Shown: piece by piece, positions 5,612 to 6,259 of the stretch | How the letters are laid out: the number at the start of each line of letters is the position of its first letter | How positions within the stretch are numbered: the first letter of the stretch is position 1 | Assembly: GCA_002496955.1 (NCBI GenBank) | Contig: DALZ01000171.1 | Span: forward strand, 1 to 6,259 | Length of the DNA: 6,259 nt | Direction of reading: 5' to 3' | From: Euryarchaeota archaeon UBA128 | GTDB lineage: Archaea; Thermoplasmatota; Poseidoniia; Poseidoniales; Poseidoniaceae | Program-made: the position numbers and the translations under genes | The notes under the pieces: generated by a model | What the model was told of the DNA's origin: nothing | Databases searched by the model: none | Seen by the model: the letters and a program-made list of their open reading frames with translations, nothing else

Positions 5612-6259
5612 TCACATATACGAGATAACAGCGTCACCAAATTCACTACACTTTAGTAAAGTTGCATCTTCCATCAACCTCTCAAAATCATAGGTTACGG
5701 TTTTAGCGGAGATTGCTCCCTCCATACCTTTCACTATTAAGTCAGCAGCTGCACCCCATCCCATATGTCTCAGCATCATTTCGGCGCTGAGAATCACACT
5801 TCCTGGGTTGACCTTATCCTGACCTGCGTACTTGGGTGCTGTGCCATGGGTGGCTTCAAAAATCGCAATTCCAGTATCATAGTTGATGTTAGCACCTGGT
5901 GCTATACCAATACCTCCGACTTGTGCGGCAAGTGCGTCTGAAATGTAATCACCATTAAGATTCATAGTTGCAATGACGGAATACTCTGCAGGCCGAGTTA
6001 TTATCTGCTGTAGCATTGCATCAGCAATGACATCTTTTACCGTGATTATCTTTCCAGTGGTTGGGTTCTCAAATGTGCACCATGGGCCACCATCTAGTTC
6101 AACGGCCCCAAATTCGTCTTTGGCTAGTTGATAACCCCAATCTCTGAAACCGCCTTCCGTGAATTTCATAATATTTCCTTTGTGTACTAAGGTGACAGAA
6201 TCCTTGTCATTATCGATTGCATATTGTAGGGCAGAACGAACAATCCGTGCTGTACCTTC
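5612..6259 (-). CDS. icd: NADP-dependent isocitrate dehydrogenase, C-terminal half (5' end beyond the window)
   Basis: Oxidatively decarboxylates isocitrate to 2-oxoglutarate in the TCA cycle, producing NADPH; cytosolic homodimer. The visible 215 residues run without interruption from the window edge ([11 protein letters not shown]) to the TGA stop; the ATG at 6167-6169 is an internal Met in HKGNIMKF, not a start. The sequence follows E. coli Icd (416 residues) closely. In that numbering the catalytic Lys230 (HKGN), the metal ligands Asp283 (VIADAM), Asp307 and Asp311 (NGDYISDAL), and the NADP-specificity residues Lys344-Tyr345 (HGTAPKY), Tyr391 and Arg395 (TYDFER) are all conserved, so NADP rather than NAD use is expected. 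There is a two-residue insertion just before FEATHGT ([10 protein letters not shown] against the shorter E. coli loop). Its 3' end faces the PIN gene with a 9-nt gap and no separate terminator. Identification is near certain. Confidence 0.97.
   Translation of the reverse strand, partial: EGTARIVRSALQYAIDNDKDSVTLVHKGNIMKFTEGGFRDWGYQLAKDEFGAVELDGGPWCTFENPTTGKIITVKDVIADAMLQQIITRPAEYSVIATMNLNGDYISDALAAQVGGIGIAPGANINYDTGIAIFEATHGTAPKYAGQDKVNPGSVILSAEMMLRHMGWGAAADLIVKGMEGAISAKTVTYDFERLMEDATLLKCSEFGDAVISYM

Noticed and set aside
5612..6169. Isocitrate dehydrogenase starting at the ATG at 6169
   Set aside because: Conserved Icd sequence, including the catalytic Lys in HKGN, continues upstream to the window edge; this Met is internal.

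Overview
The window is 6.3 kb of gene-dense, fairly AT-rich DNA with no mobile elements, RNA genes or CRISPR. It holds five protein genes and two short intergenic gaps (84 and 62 nt). Strong Shine-Dalgarno sequences precede both internal plus-strand genes. The mix of genes suggests a free-living, aerobic prokaryote: a PduO-type cobalamin adenosyltransferase, a NUDT2-like Ap4A Nudix hydrolase, a DHH/DHHA1 phosphoesterase, a very long helical-repeat protein with a C-terminal PIN domain, and an E. coli-type NADP isocitrate dehydrogenase. The NUDT2-like Nudix and the DHH and PIN families are common in archaea, so a planktonic euryarchaeon (Thermoplasmatota/Marine Group II type) is my best guess. 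This is inference only; a bacterium is not excluded because no taxonomic marker gene is present.

Layout, left to right. (1) 3-692 (+): 5'-truncated ATP:cob(I)alamin adenosyltransferase. (2) 684-1094 (-): Nudix hydrolase, convergent with and overlapping the previous gene by 9 nt. (3) 1095-1178: divergent intergenic region with an ATATAT core and the ribosome binding site of the next gene. (4) 1179-2156 (+): DHH/DHHA1 phosphoesterase of 325 residues. (5) 2219-5602 (+): 1127-residue alpha-helical repeat protein ending in a PIN nuclease-like domain with all acidic active-site positions present. (6) 5612-6259 (-): C-terminal half of isocitrate dehydrogenase, convergent with the PIN gene and separated from it by only 9 nt.

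The two flanking genes are ordinary metabolism: adenosylcobalamin synthesis and the TCA cycle. The centre is the interesting part. Three neighbouring genes encode predicted phosphodiester or nucleotide hydrolases: Nudix on dinucleoside polyphosphates, DHH on short oligonucleotides or cyclic dinucleotides, and PIN on RNA. The last two lie in tandem and are plausibly co-transcribed. The big protein resembles, in layout only, eukaryotic SMG6-type proteins (helical repeat scaffold followed by a C-terminal PIN nuclease). I propose a DHH-plus-solenoid-PIN pair as a candidate uncharacterised RNA-processing, RNA-decay or stress/defence module. No experiment or database search supports this here.
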